Origin: Bidens hawaiensis | Lineage: Eukaryota > Streptophyta > Magnoliopsida > Asterales > Asteraceae | Assembly: GCA_021521415.1 (NCBI GenBank) | Contig: JAIQDT010003009.1 | Coordinates: 124,001-188,000, forward strand | DNA: 64,000 nt | Direction of reading: 5' to 3' | Shown here: positions 33,501 through 43,945 of the stretch, piece by piece | Layout of the letters: each line of letters opens with the position of its first letter | Numbering within the stretch: the stretch's first letter is position 1 | Translations under genes and position numbers: made by a program | The notes under the pieces: model-generated | Databases searched by the model: none | What the model saw: only the letters and a program-made list of their open reading frames with translations | What the model was told of the DNA's origin: nothing

Positions 33501-35209
33501 CACTAATAGCACTATCAAGTATCACTTTTCATCTTATAGAGGGTGAGGACTGAATCTACATTGCCTCTCAAAATTTAAGATCCATCACTATCATTGGATG
33601 ATACAGATGTTCACCAATCACACCAGTTAGATGATAAGCTTGAAAGTATACAAGAATAAATTCTTCATTTAGTAACAGATCACCAAAATAAGAATAGTGG
33701 AAAGGATTCCAAAATCTACGTTTCAGCGATCATAAAGTGATCAACAGTATATATTGAATGATCCATTGACCCCCCTCATTCTCCATTCACATAAAACAGG
33801 TCAGGATATAGGTTACAAACATACAAATAATCAAACTAAGCAACTGGGTCTTGAGGCAAAATCATAGTTTGGTACTTTGGTTACTTAATTAATTTACTTA
33901 ACAGATTATACAGGAGCACGCATTAAGTTAAACCGAGAATTTTTGTACTTCTTGCCTTCACAAATGTATTGACTGCCAGTATAGCCAGATCAGGTTGACT
34001 TTTAGCATAATTGATGAGATACAAGTACACGAGCTTTTTGAGCTCCAAATTTTCTGTCTGCATACAGTTCAGGACATCTGTGAATAGTGAAGAGACATCC
34101 TTCCCCACAGTCATGGCAGCAATCACCTTTTTGACAGCATCTTTTCTCTTATCCTGGACGTCAAATAAAAAGCACATCAAGCAATATGATAACTAACAGT
34201 CAATTACTCAGAAAAAAACACATCTTTTCTCCAAACAGTAAAAGATTCCAAAGAACCAACGACTTCGGTTTTGAAATGCAAAACTAGCCGTTCAGATTAT
34301 AAATAACTTCCTAGTCCATCTTAGCGTACATATTATGTGCCTTACATCAGATTAAAAAGAGAAAATCTTCCTGAAACAGAAAACTATAGAACTTGCCAAA
34401 TGCAAAGGTGTGCTCACAGTAACTAGACGGTTCAATATTTGAAGCTGTTATGCAGTAGCACGCTCATTCAAGTAAATACAGTACTTAACTAACTGACAAA
34501 GTTATGCAAACGGAATAACATTTTGTTGTTTCCAAATTCCAACGTGTTTAATGCATATAAACGATTTTTTTACTACATCTGCAAGCGATATATCCCCGTC
34601 TAATTCTGGTCAATGAATAAATGAAACTTTAACAAATAACTAACAGATTTCCTTTCTTTGAGTTATTCTTTTTCCCCGTAAATAAACAACAAAACTGATT
34701 TTTCCAATGTAACGGTTTTCTAGTGCATCTTCACATATATATTATGCGCGTTAACTCTAAAATCTGCCAAAAACAGATATAACTAAGAAACTTACAGTAA
34801 TCATCAGTTGGTTCAGTATATGCAGTAGTACACTCATAACTCATACAATGTTTCAAACTTGTAATAAGATGCAGCAGCAGCAGCAGCAACTACTAAGTAC
34901 TAACTAACAGCAACTAAATGCATAGAATGAGAAACTTGATATAGGAATCAGAATTAGGTCAAATAAAGACGACCTAATTGAGTAATTGCATATCACAGTT
35001 ACAGATCTGACAACACATCGGGCATAATAACGAAATTACTAATCAAATTAAAACAAAAGAAGGAAATTGAAGCAATTAAAGGTGATTGAATCATCAGATC
35101 AAGAAGTAAGAAGCAATCATACCTTGTACTGTGAGTTGACTTCTTCTTTAAGCTCAGGTATTTCACCTTTTTTAGTAGTGGAGAAGTACTTTGAATCGTG
35201 GCCGCTCAT
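24544..35209 (-). CDS. BETAB/C-AD: Beta-adaptin (large subunit of AP-1/AP-2 clathrin adaptors), with lesions
   Basis: Fifteen exons, 5' to 3': 35209-35123, 34153-33956, 33288-33175, 33061-32812, 32719-32584, 31701-31522, 31439-31347, 30474-30263, 30193-30130, 30035-29856, 29244-29152, 29063-28681, 27843-27654, 27573-27370, 24843-24544. They sum to 2684 bases; one more would give 894 residues, the usual plant length. The N-terminal ~580 residues are the ARM/HEAT trunk ([48 protein letters not shown]). An acidic Pro/Ala hinge with a clathrin-box-like [10 protein letters not shown] follows, then the beta ear. The protein sorts clathrin cargo at the trans-Golgi and plasma membrane. Oddities: exon 4 lacks one base (about 33042), intron 8 has no AG acceptor, and intron 2 has a GC donor. 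Every other junction and phase is right and no other stop occurs, so this is either a very young pseudogene or a gene with two sequence errors. Confidence 0.93.
25010..25228. mobile_element. MITE with ~45 bp imperfect TIRs (intron 14)
   Basis: The left end AAAAGGGTTGAAATAAAAAT...TAGTTTTGTAGGAAGAGTA matches the minus strand of the right end (GGGGTGGGTTATAATAAAAA...TAGTTTTCTAGGAAGAGTA). It sits between two (TA)n runs. The superfamily was not determined. Confidence 0.65.
25265..25440. mobile_element. Stowaway-like MITE (Tc1/mariner), 176 bp
   Basis: Terminal inverted repeats CTCCCTCCGTCCC and GGGACGGAGGGAG are the Stowaway signature. The TA target duplication lies at 25263-25264 and 25441-25442. 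Confidence 0.92.
25476..25934. mobile_element. Probable TIR element with AGGGGTG-type ends
   Basis: It opens AAGGGTGTGCTGTGTGCATG and closes CTATGCGCACCCCTAA, roughly inverted. The interior is rich in AACCGAA/TTCGGTT words. The ends suggest a decayed hAT MITE, but the duplication is imperfect. Confidence 0.4.
25986..26174. mobile_element. Tourist-like MITE (PIF/Harbinger), near-perfect hairpin
   Basis: The ends read GGGCATGTTTGGGATTG and CAATCCCAAACACCCCC, with TAA duplications at 25983-25985 and 26175-26177. The two ~90-base arms are almost perfectly complementary, meeting at CAAGCTTG. Confidence 0.85.
26290..26405. repeat. GAGCTC/CAAGC-rich repeat block
   Basis: Runs of GAGCTCGAGCTC and GAGCTTGAGCTTG words; a shorter related piece lies at about 24925-24985. 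It is probably a remnant of one repeat split by the MITEs between. Confidence 0.4.
26882..27278. mobile_element. MITE with long (~130 bp) TIRs in intron 14
   Basis: The left arm (AGGATGAGTATCATT, ... AACCCTTGAAAAC, ... GAGAGTAGTTTTATCAT) recurs inverted in the right arm (minus strand AGGGTTGGTATCATT, ... GAACCCTTAAAAAC, ... GAGTAGTTTTATCAT). No coding capacity. Confidence 0.7.
28095..28580. mobile_element. GAAC-rich TIR element, copy in beta-adaptin intron 12
   Basis: The left end GGCTTGGAAACGAACAGAAC and right end CGGTTCATTTACAGGC are inverted relatives of the other copies. No protein is encoded. Confidence 0.65.
29325..29806. mobile_element. GAAC-rich TIR element, copy in beta-adaptin intron 10
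   Basis: It shares the internal GTTCGGTGAACTGTT...GGGAAGTTCGTTTAT block with the copies at 28095 and 30650, and ends GTTTGCTTACAGGCC. Confidence 0.65.
30194..30195 (-). other. Missing AG acceptor (TG) before beta-adaptin exon 9
   Basis: Phase and homology place exon 9 at 30193, but the two bases before it read TG. No AG occurs in the 69-base intron beyond its own GTAAG donor. Retaining the intron gives an immediate TAA. A cryptic AG 33 bases into the exon (GAGAG|TTTGG) would restore frame with loss of 11 residues. Confidence 0.8.
30650..31198. mobile_element. GAAC-rich TIR element, copy in beta-adaptin intron 7
   Basis: Best preserved: the left GCTTGTAAACGAACCAAAC and right GTTCGGTTCGTTTACAAGC form a ~19-base terminal inverted repeat. 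The interior is alternating GAAC/GTTC. Confidence 0.75.
31785..32375. mobile_element. GAAC-rich TIR element, inverted copy in beta-adaptin intron 5
   Basis: It begins GGCCTGTAAACGAATCGAAC. Its right end, read on the minus strand, matches the left ends of the other copies (GTTCGGT, GTGAAAAGTTAGTTTACG), so it lies in the opposite orientation. Confidence 0.65.
33041..33044 (-). other. Frameshift: one base missing in beta-adaptin exon 4
   Basis: Codons for DDDPYV are followed by CAAAGACGGCAGC; removing one base from an Arg codon explains it, since [12 protein letters not shown] follows in the next register and stays open to the exon end. Exon 4 is 250 bases, while flanking phases require 251. 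Uncorrected, translation ends within about 20 codons. Confidence 0.85.
33954..33955 (-). other. GC donor of beta-adaptin intron 2
   Basis: Exon 2 must end ...GTGAAG to join GATACACAG of exon 3 in phase. The next bases are GCAAGA, matching the strong AG|GCAAG context of natural GC-AG introns. The nearest GT would shift frame. Confidence 0.75.
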
Positions 35210-37536
35210 ATTATCCGGTGATCGGAGTCAACGACGGAGACTCGACGGATGATGGATCTTACGGAGGAGCTTGGACGAGGAAACAAAGAGAATGTGTGAA
35301 AGAAAGAAAGACTGAAATGGAGATTTGAAAAGTTGGACTGGATCCGACCCGATTACCAGATTTGAAATTGAAAGTACAACGCAAGTGGTAAGGAAAAAAA
35401 ACATAAATATCTTTTTTGGGTTGGTTATTTGATTGATGAATATTTTTTGTAATTTTAAATTGGTTAGGAATACTTTTTAAACTTACATAATCGGAATTTG
35501 GTTTAATGGGGTTTTCTTTTTAATTGTGTTATTAGGTGGGTTGGATCTGGAACATTAAAATCAATATGGATGGTTGATATTTCGTCTCAGAAATACTCAT
35601 CTAAGTATTTACTGCATCATTGAATAAATAACTTAAGTGAATCTTCGATAAAAATAAGTCAAATATTATAAAACACGTAATTAAAATGCACAAGTGGAAT
35701 TTTGTTACGACTTTTGGTTGTAGCATGTAGAAAGATAAAAAACGGCTCACATTAATATGGACGTGTAAATATACATGAAATGACAATATTTGTGATTCTT
35801 TTTAAGTTCGTTAATAAATAATGAAACACGTTTCATTTATACGTAACTGAATTGTATTATCATTTTATACAATTATCTATTATTAGTTATTATTATTAAT
35901 ATAAGTAAAATTGAAGTTTGGTGTCGCTAGGCCCCTATTGGCCCAAGTGGTGGCCCATCGTTGAACTCTTTTTTTGTTTTTGTGTTTTTGAGTTCTGGTA
36001 TTGTCAAAACGTAACTGACTGAACGACAGTTTTATTTTTTATTTTATTGTTTTAACCTATCGAATTCGTGTAGACTCACCGTCTCAAAACTTTGGACCGA
36101 CAACGCTCGGATTTAACCAACGCCACCTCAATTTGTGTATATGTTTTTTGCTTTAGTTCCGGATCGTGACGAATGTAATCGAACGAGTTTTATTTATTTT
36201 CGGCACCGTAAATGAACATGAAGTAAACCTATTGAAACCCGTAGACTCACCGCCTCAATGACAGGAAACGACAACGCTTGGGTTGTACCAACGTTGCTTA
36301 TGCAGTAACGAATATAACCGACACTAGACTAATTCACGTCGACTCGCAGTCATAACGCTCGAGTTTTACTAACAGCTGGGTTTTGCCAACCAAATAAATA
36401 TGTTAACTGTTTTTATAATACGTTATATGAGTGCAACTACTTTTTTTGGTTCTTTTATTTTAAACATGTTAATTTAACGAATCTTTTTTTAGGTTTATTT
36501 GTAGCGAATATCCACCCAATCTGCGTTGACTCTCCACTGCCACACCCGGGCATTACGTACTGACCGATTTCGCCACACGAAGTGTGGGTAGTTTACTCGT
36601 TAAAAGTAAACAAGGAGTTACCTAGTATTTACTCTTAATGGAATAAGAGTTCTAGAATATGACCACAAGTATGGCTATATTAATATACTCCACATGAATA
36701 TACGGCCCGTCGTCCAACGATCCATCGTGTAGCCACCATGCATTATATACACAAAACCTTAACTAAAATATTGTCTTTGTCATCATGATCTTTAAGTTTG
36801 ATATTAATTATTTTATCTTTATATTAATACCTAGTTTACAAACTCGTGTCTTACACGGGTTGAACAATAAAAATGGTATAACTCATAAATTTTAATAATA
36901 CTTATGTATGAAATTACGTATTACCTATAACAATGAAAAGTGAAAAGTTAAAAAGTGTTATAATTCCTCAAATTTCCAATTACTTTTTTTTAATAACTTG
37001 AACTAATATTTTTAACATTATACCGAAGCGGCTTAGCGTTGCATTTACCTTCATGTGCAGAATTTGCCAATAAAAAAATTCATGTGCCTTGCCATTCAAG
37101 ACGTTGTCGAATCTGATGGTTTATTTGTGCTGGTTTATCTGCAAATTTTTAGAAGCAAACGATAGATTAGTTGCAGTAATAAAGGTATATTATTATTTGA
37201 AGCGAATGATAATTGGTTTTAGGTTTTTGATGACCAAAGTGTTCGGTTATGGTTTCGGTTTTAGGCAACAACTAAAACAAAGAGACCCATGCCCACCCTT
37301 TTGATAAGAATTATATAGACCTCTTTAGAAACCTAACATTTAATTTATTAAGAATGTTGGTCTTTATAGGGTAAGTCACTAAACCCTTTTATCATTAAAA
37401 CCTTACACAAAACATTATAAACACATTAACCCTATCTTTCTATCACATTCTGAAGAACACATTAACCCTATCATACTATCGCATTTGACAAAACACATAC
37501 ATTGTTACATATAATTAGATAAATAAGAAAAATATT
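35210..37536. other. Beta-adaptin upstream region, otherwise gene-free
   Basis: The first ~150 bases (to about 35360) are purine-rich like a 5' UTR read on the minus strand. Beyond that there are only AT-rich DNA and a diverged repeat pair (36069-36293). A window-scale drop in coding signal was seen; no protein family was recognised. Confidence 0.5.
36069..36293. repeat. Diverged ~171-bp-spaced repeat pair
   Basis: GTAGACTCACCGTCTCAA...CGACAACGCTCGG...CCAACG recurs 171 bases on as GTAGACTCACCGCCTCAA...CGACAACGCTTGG...CCAACG, and a weaker third piece follows near 36340. This is a remnant of an unknown repeat. Confidence 0.55.
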
Positions 37537-37541
37537 GTGTA

Positions 37542-39995
37542 TGTCACACCCCAACCTAAGGCGAAAATGTCGGGGCGTGAGCTGATTTCACAGCTCACAA
37601 GGTTACTATCATGAAGTTATAAAGCGACAATATCTAATTAATTTATTTATTATCAAACAACATTCATATACAACAAAAATAAAGAAAATTACAAATACAA
37701 AACCAACTATTCTTGTATATGTTTTATCCTAAAGTCATCTCTATGTGAGCTTCAGTTCGATAAGCAATCTAAATCTATAACCTGCAAATGCGTACAAAAT
37801 ATATGTTTGTCAACAACACATGTTGAGTGAGTAGATCATCAGTTTTGACACAAACAAAAATTGTAATAATATATAATGATATAAGTGAATAAAAATAGGC
37901 AAAACTGTTATCTGTGAGTATAACCAATTAAACCATAGCACATACATAAACAATCAACCATAAAGAAAGGGTGAAACCGTTGCCATGCGAATGGGCACTG
38001 GTTACCAAAAATGAGATGTCGGTGAAACCATTGCCAATGCGATCGGGCTCCGGCCACTACGACAGTCGTATGATCATACTATAATGAGATTATGTTGGAC
38101 CTCTCCGAATGCGATTCAAGTAAGCAAGTAAGCAAATAGCAAGTAACAGGCAATCATTCAATTGATACACAACACGAAGATCATAGTTTGCGTTTGAGAA
38201 ATAATAAAATAAATAATATGATAAATGGTACGCAAGTGTCCCCAAAACATTTGAAAACAAGTAAAATAGGGGAGTGATTACTCACCTGATAAAGTAGAAC
38301 AAGCGATAATGAAATGGTGATAGAAGGCAAGTTAAATGAGTCCGAGTTTCTCGGGATGTGATGACAAGTGTTCCTAGTTATTAATGAAAATACGATTAAT
38401 TATGAAGATATAACATAATTTAATAACTTAAGATTTCGATGGAGTTGAGTTGGTTTTGGGATTGTAATGTTTTTGATTTGTATGATTGATTTATATAGTT
38501 AGAATCATTAGTCTTATAAATTATATATTCCCTAATAATTACCATGATATAATATTAAATACTTAAATAATTTAATTAAAAGATATGCTTGAAATAATAA
38601 AATCTAAATTAAATAATTTAATTAAATATAAAGTGAGATATACCTTTAATTATTTGAATAAATAAGATACTAATATAAATAAATAGATAACCATAATAAA
38701 TATAATATGTAGTAAGATGTAAATAAATATTTTGTATAAACCTTTTAAGAAAAATCTACTTAATACGTTTATATAATATATATTTAAAAATAATTAATAT
38801 AAACATATTTATAAAGACGTTTAACAACGAGAAAACACTAATATTGGTGTTGGGTTTTAATAAAGTAATGCTAATTTAATATTATATATAAAAGAATATA
38901 CTTATAATACACATATATATATAACGAAAGCTTTTATGAGGTTCGACAAGAGACACAAAATTCAAGATGTTGGTTTGAATATAAATAATGTTTGTTTGAT
39001 AATTAATATTAATTATAATATCTTATAAATTATTTACACTTTAAAATAAATAATAAATTATAAAAATGGCCATATCCGGCCAATGCCGGATTCGAACCCG
39101 GAAAGGTGGCCGGCACAACCCATTAACACACAAGCACAACCATCTGGTCTGCAGCTTCTGATATTAAACGTTCACAATAAAGATTTAAATATAGAAACTA
39201 TATTTTCCCCCAAATTGATAATAAACCCTAATTCTAAAATCGATCAATTCGTTGTATGTTGGTTTAAACCACCATAGGGTTATAGTTATACAACCAAAGA
39301 CGATCTGAAAACAATTTGTGATTACCTGCAAAGACGATCAATCTATGGTGAATTAGATTCAAGAACGGACGGCTAGGGTTTGATCAAAAACGACCTCGAC
39401 GGGCAGATGCAAAGCAATTAGACACGGCCCTTTGATCGCGATGTGTGTATGAATGTATATGCATGATTAATTTGGTTATTATTGTCTGTTAATGATATAT
39501 TGTTCTATGCATCTAAGACGGTTTGAGAGTATATCAATTACGTAATCCATTTGATCCTCGTTTCCTAATCAATTGGGTCTGTTAGGCCGATTTTGGTAGA
39601 GAGATTAATATAAACAGATCAATTCCATAATTATTACGTGGATTGTGGCTCAAGACAACACAATGGGTCATCGGTTATGGTTTACGGATCAAATAACGGG
39701 TTAACGGGTTTGGCTGAAAGGATAAAAGGGTCACATTATTATAATATTATTAGATGTTTGAAATTTGGTCCCTGAACTTCGGGTGTGGACGCAAAAAGGG
39801 TTAAAACTAAAGGTTTGGGTGAAAAATTGTACATATTGGAAAGTTATATATATAAAATACTAAAATACGTAATTAATAATAAATATATTATTAGTTCGAT
39901 ATATGCGGTGTGTAATTTGATTAAATTATCCGAAATCGAAAAACGAGTCGAGTATTTAGGTGTTAATAAAGTAAACTAAAACCCGAGTTGTTACA
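37542..39995 (-). mobile_element. Solo LTR of a Ty3/gypsy element, 2454 bp
   Basis: Begins TGTCACACCCC and ends CGAGTTGTTACA (TG..CA on the minus strand). It is flanked by a perfect GTGTA duplication (37537-37541 and 39996-40000). There is no internal region, so one LTR remains after unequal recombination. It matches blocks of the older solo LTR at 3026-7515. Confidence 0.9.
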
Positions 39996-40000
39996 GTGTA

Positions 40001-42687
40001 CTCCACACAAACACAAAACAGAGAGGAAACAAAACAAATAATTTTTTTTTGTCAATCTGGTTATTTTGATGTTAGTATATTAAATTGAATTCCATAATAT
40101 TCCTAACCTTTTTTCATTAATAAATATGGGGTATAAGAAGTTAAGAACCATGGACTAAATGTATTATGTACTTATTTATCCCCAAATGTGCAAGCCAGTG
40201 CCGGCTTTGAAAAGACGAAAAAATTTTTGGATCAAAGACGAACTTTTTTTGGGCCTTAAGTAAAAGAAACATTGTATTGGGTTTAAACAATTTAATTATA
40301 AATGGACTTATTTGATTATGATTTAAGTTATGTAAATAACTTTTGTATAAAAATAAGCTTAAAATTGTCTCAGAAACCCACAACCTTTTGGTTAGATGTC
40401 ATACCCTTTACCATTAGACCAAGCTAGTGGTTATGTAATTGTGTTGAACATTGATTATACACATGTTTTTGATAAATATACATATAATTTTTTTTGAAAA
40501 AAAAAATTCGGGCCTAGCGGGGTGTCGGGCCTGTGGCCGTCGACTACCATGCCATGCCTCAAAAACGGCCCTAGTGCAAGCAGCCTGAATATAAGTAAAC
40601 AAAATACAAAGGTTTAATAAAAAACAATATTACCCATCTACTTGAATTCTGCTTAATCTAATTGTGAAAATTCAGCATGAACAAATACATACAAACTATA
40701 TCTATTGTACACCATTTGAGTAACGGGCACTAGTGAGACCATTTGAGTAATCGGCTTTTGATTTGTTTTTTCATTAACTTTATTCACAACTACTCCAGTA
40801 CCGATAAAAAAAACATGTTTTTAAAACATTGCGGGTAAGCGGTTCTTGTACCTTATAAGAGATGACATATGTTTTAGTCGGTCATACTTATAGTATGAGT
40901 TGCCAATTCTCGGCCATATCTTTACTTTTAGGTTTTTTTTAAGTATACTTCGAGTTTTCTTCACTGAGAATCAACAAGTTTAGTTAAATAGTAAATGACT
41001 TATATTAATTTAATTTAATAATTTGTTATTATGTCTGTTTACGTACTAAAACAAACTTCTTTTCGTTTAATTAGAAAAAGAATTGTTATAGTATCCAGTT
41101 ACGTAATACATAGTAATAGTTACCTTTTATTAGTTTATTCATGTAACACAAAGGAAAAGCTTGCCGTTATTAGTTTAGTGAAAAAACTAATTTATGATGA
41201 AATCAGCTCCTTAATCAATTGTTAAAGCTTAAAACCATGATCAATCATTCATTTAAAATGAACATAACATTTAAAAAGTTAGATAGAATCAAACACCAAT
41301 GACCCAAACAAGTTTTTAACAATTTAAGTCCTTAACCACCACCTTTGTAGAGGTGCACAAACTTGGTCGTTTCCCAACTTGGTTTCAGTTATGATCAGCA
41401 AAATTTAATACCAATTTGTTTAGAGTCGGCTCTTAACTGAAAAGAATAAATTCGGTTTGGTTTCTAAATGGAACCGGTTTCACCATACCTATTTGAAAAT
41501 CGGTTTCAGCACAATTTTTTTTCAACTTTACATCCTTATAACGACTAAACTTATATGCAAATTTTAAACTTAATTATAGATTAATTAACTTATCAACCAC
41601 TTTTGTCTGTAAAATTAAGTTATATTTTAATGAATTACATAGATAATAAATAATTAATTTTGTTACTCTCTATTAATCATGACCATCCCATCTTTTACTC
41701 TAAAAACAAATCATACACATCAAACTAGCACATACATCCCAAAATAGAATACGAAGATCTTTAATATCTTTTTGCTTTACACCTCAACCAAAGACAAAAC
41801 ATAGTATAAAACTATAAATACATCATGGTCCACGCCAAGTAAACATTTAATCCATCATGTTCAAATCTCTACTCTCTCATCTAATTCTCAACTACCCAAT
41901 ACCTATTTTTTTTGTCGATGCTAATTTCAAAACACGACGATGCTTTTGTTTTAGTAGTTGACTAGTTCAAGCTCGTGGTATACGTCTTAGTTCAGGATAT
42001 TCCACCTAAACCATCTAATTAACCTACATTTGTTGGAGCATCAACAAACATGTGTAACAATTTAGAAACCATCTATGATGTCTAGGTGTATATGACACCC
42101 ATGTTTGATTCTAGGGAGGAGCACTCCCTATGTATGGATTGCTTCCGACTTCCCGCCTCTAGTAGGGGAGACTTCCTTTGTTTAGTTTCTGTCGGCAAGT
42201 GTGTTTTGATAATCTTTTGGATTAAAAGGTGTGTGCGTGGGTGTAGTAAATGTAGGTATTCAGGGGTGGGCCGGGTATATAGGGTGCGGAATCAATCAAT
42301 GATGCCGTCATTTTATATGTAACAATATTCTTGTTTTCGATTTTTGAGGTTTTTGTATGCCAAACCTATAAATTTTTAATGCCGGCCATGAGATATTTTG
42401 AACATTGACCATATGATAAAATTTAACGATCCTTATATCCAAAATAAAGTAATAATTGTTTAGCATATTATTGGTCAATTTAGGAGCCCAATTATGATAA
42501 GCTCATTGTCATAAGTCATAACCCCTTTCACTAATTAGAATCTTATTATTATAAAAAACAACAAGCCCAAAATCGTATTCACATGTTAGAAGCCCACTTC
42601 TTGTTAAACCTTTACCAAGAACCCATTTGAACACTTTATTCTTCTTTTAAACTTGTATAAGTATCATTTACTTATTTAACCTTCAAT
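40001..42687. other. Gene-free interval
   Basis: AT-rich with short chance frames. A patch at about 40500-40570 (GGGCCTAGCGGGGTGTCGGG) looks like part of a decayed element but has no matching end. The 78-codon frame at 42086-42322 has no recognisable domain. Confidence 0.45.
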
Positions 42688-42692
42688 GGTTG

Positions 42693-43508
42693 TGAAGAAA
42701 CACAGATCCAATCTCCTAGTATGGGTCCTGGATCTAATGCGTCTACAGGGTACTATATGATAATTACTAATACGATATGAGCATTACTTCCCAAAGTCCA
42801 ATGACCGTAACCTGCAAAACAGACACCATGAGTCTCGTTACAGGAAGGACAAGAGGGGGGCGTCTTCCTGTAACCACCCTCCAACGTGAGAATCAGTAAC
42901 GTTCGTAAAGGAGAAAGTACTGAAGTAAATAGACTAAGTGTAGTCAGAATGCAAGTGAGTGAATGAATATCTCATACCGTTTGGCAAGGTATTTATAGCC
43001 GAAGGATATAGGAAGGTGATTGGGCCAGCTGTCCTCTTCTAGAAGATCTTTGATAACCGTCTGGACGCGTGTTCTCTTATGATAGGTTGAGCTATACGTT
43101 CCATGTGCATGGGTATAACAACCTAGACATGCGTCGCCCTATGATAGGACGGATCGCGCCCTGGCCATGTGCACGGTTATAACAACCTGGCCAGGTGTCC
43201 TTTGCTCATTGGCTGGCAGGTCACGTATCCCTCAAGTAACGATCGCAGACATTCTTCTAGAGGGTAGTTAATTGGTGATAGTTGTCCTGTTGGCGTTGCC
43301 TTTCGGTCATTTAGGCGGACAAATGTCCTATCCTGCGGATGACTTCTGAGGGTGCCAGGATGCTTCCGCGTGTGATGTGAGGACGTCCTTCCTCTACCAT
43401 GATATGCGGGTGATCCATATGTCCCGCGGGTGGCATATGAAGGGCTCCTCTGTGACCCGCTGGTGATTCTTAAGGGTATTTGGGTCTTTTTAGTACCCTA
43501 CCTCTATA
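42693..43508 (-). repeat. 3' LTR of the Tat element
   Basis: Matches 55969-56783 along its full length, with mostly C/T and A/G differences. On the minus strand it runs from TATAGAGGTAGGG to GTGTTTCTTCA; the start is TA rather than the usual TG. Confidence 0.92.
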
Positions 43509-43521
43509 AGTCCCCCCCAGT
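43509..43521 (-). other. Polypurine tract of the Tat element
   Basis: Minus-strand ACTGGGGGGGACT lies directly before the 3' LTR. Confidence 0.75.
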
Positions 43522-43802
43522 ACAGTGTTTCTTCCGCGTGAAGTTTTTTATGCGGGTGAAATTTTGGACTTAAACGTATTTGGGGTTTTTTTGATTTTGA
43601 GGTTAAGTAGAAAGTATCTTCTGTTAGTGTAGATAATCATGAAAAAGGACAAGTTGACCATTTGCAAGCACGTGAACAGGTGACAAAACGTATTTGACGG
43701 TTGTCACTGTACCCAACTGTACAACTTTTCTCTTTTTTGAATTTCCCGCGTAACGTGGCGTTTGTTGATTAGGCGACGGTTTTCTCTTTCCACTGTTCAT
43801 AT

Positions 43803-43832
43803 CCCATCGCATTAATTGCGATGGGTATAAGT
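43803..43832 (+). promoter_or_regulatory. Promoter-like module upstream of antisense gene A
   Basis: Inverted repeat CCCATCGCA / TGCGATGGG around TTAAT, followed at once by TATAAGTA. It lies about 115 bases before the ATG at 43946. The same order (ATCGCA-TTGAT-TGCGAT, then TATAAATA) is found before gene B. Confidence 0.6.
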
Positions 43833-43945
43833 AGTGAGCGAAATCTTCTAATTGAAACTTTTATCACCTTCGATTTTTGATTATCTTCTTTCCTTTTTTC
43901 TCTGATACTGCTCCTTTTTCCATATCTCTATCAAAGATTGTTGTA

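Noticed and set aside
36010..36600. Possible LTR or satellite from the 171-bp-spaced repeats
   Set aside because: Too diverged and no termini; reported only as a repeat pair.
39083..39277. GGATTCGAACCC, like a tRNA T-arm on the minus strand
   Set aside because: No acceptor or D-arm could be paired; it is part of the solo LTR.
42086..42322. 78-codon frame with Cys-rich look
   Set aside because: No family resemblance, no splice or start context, and it lies in repeat-like DNA.
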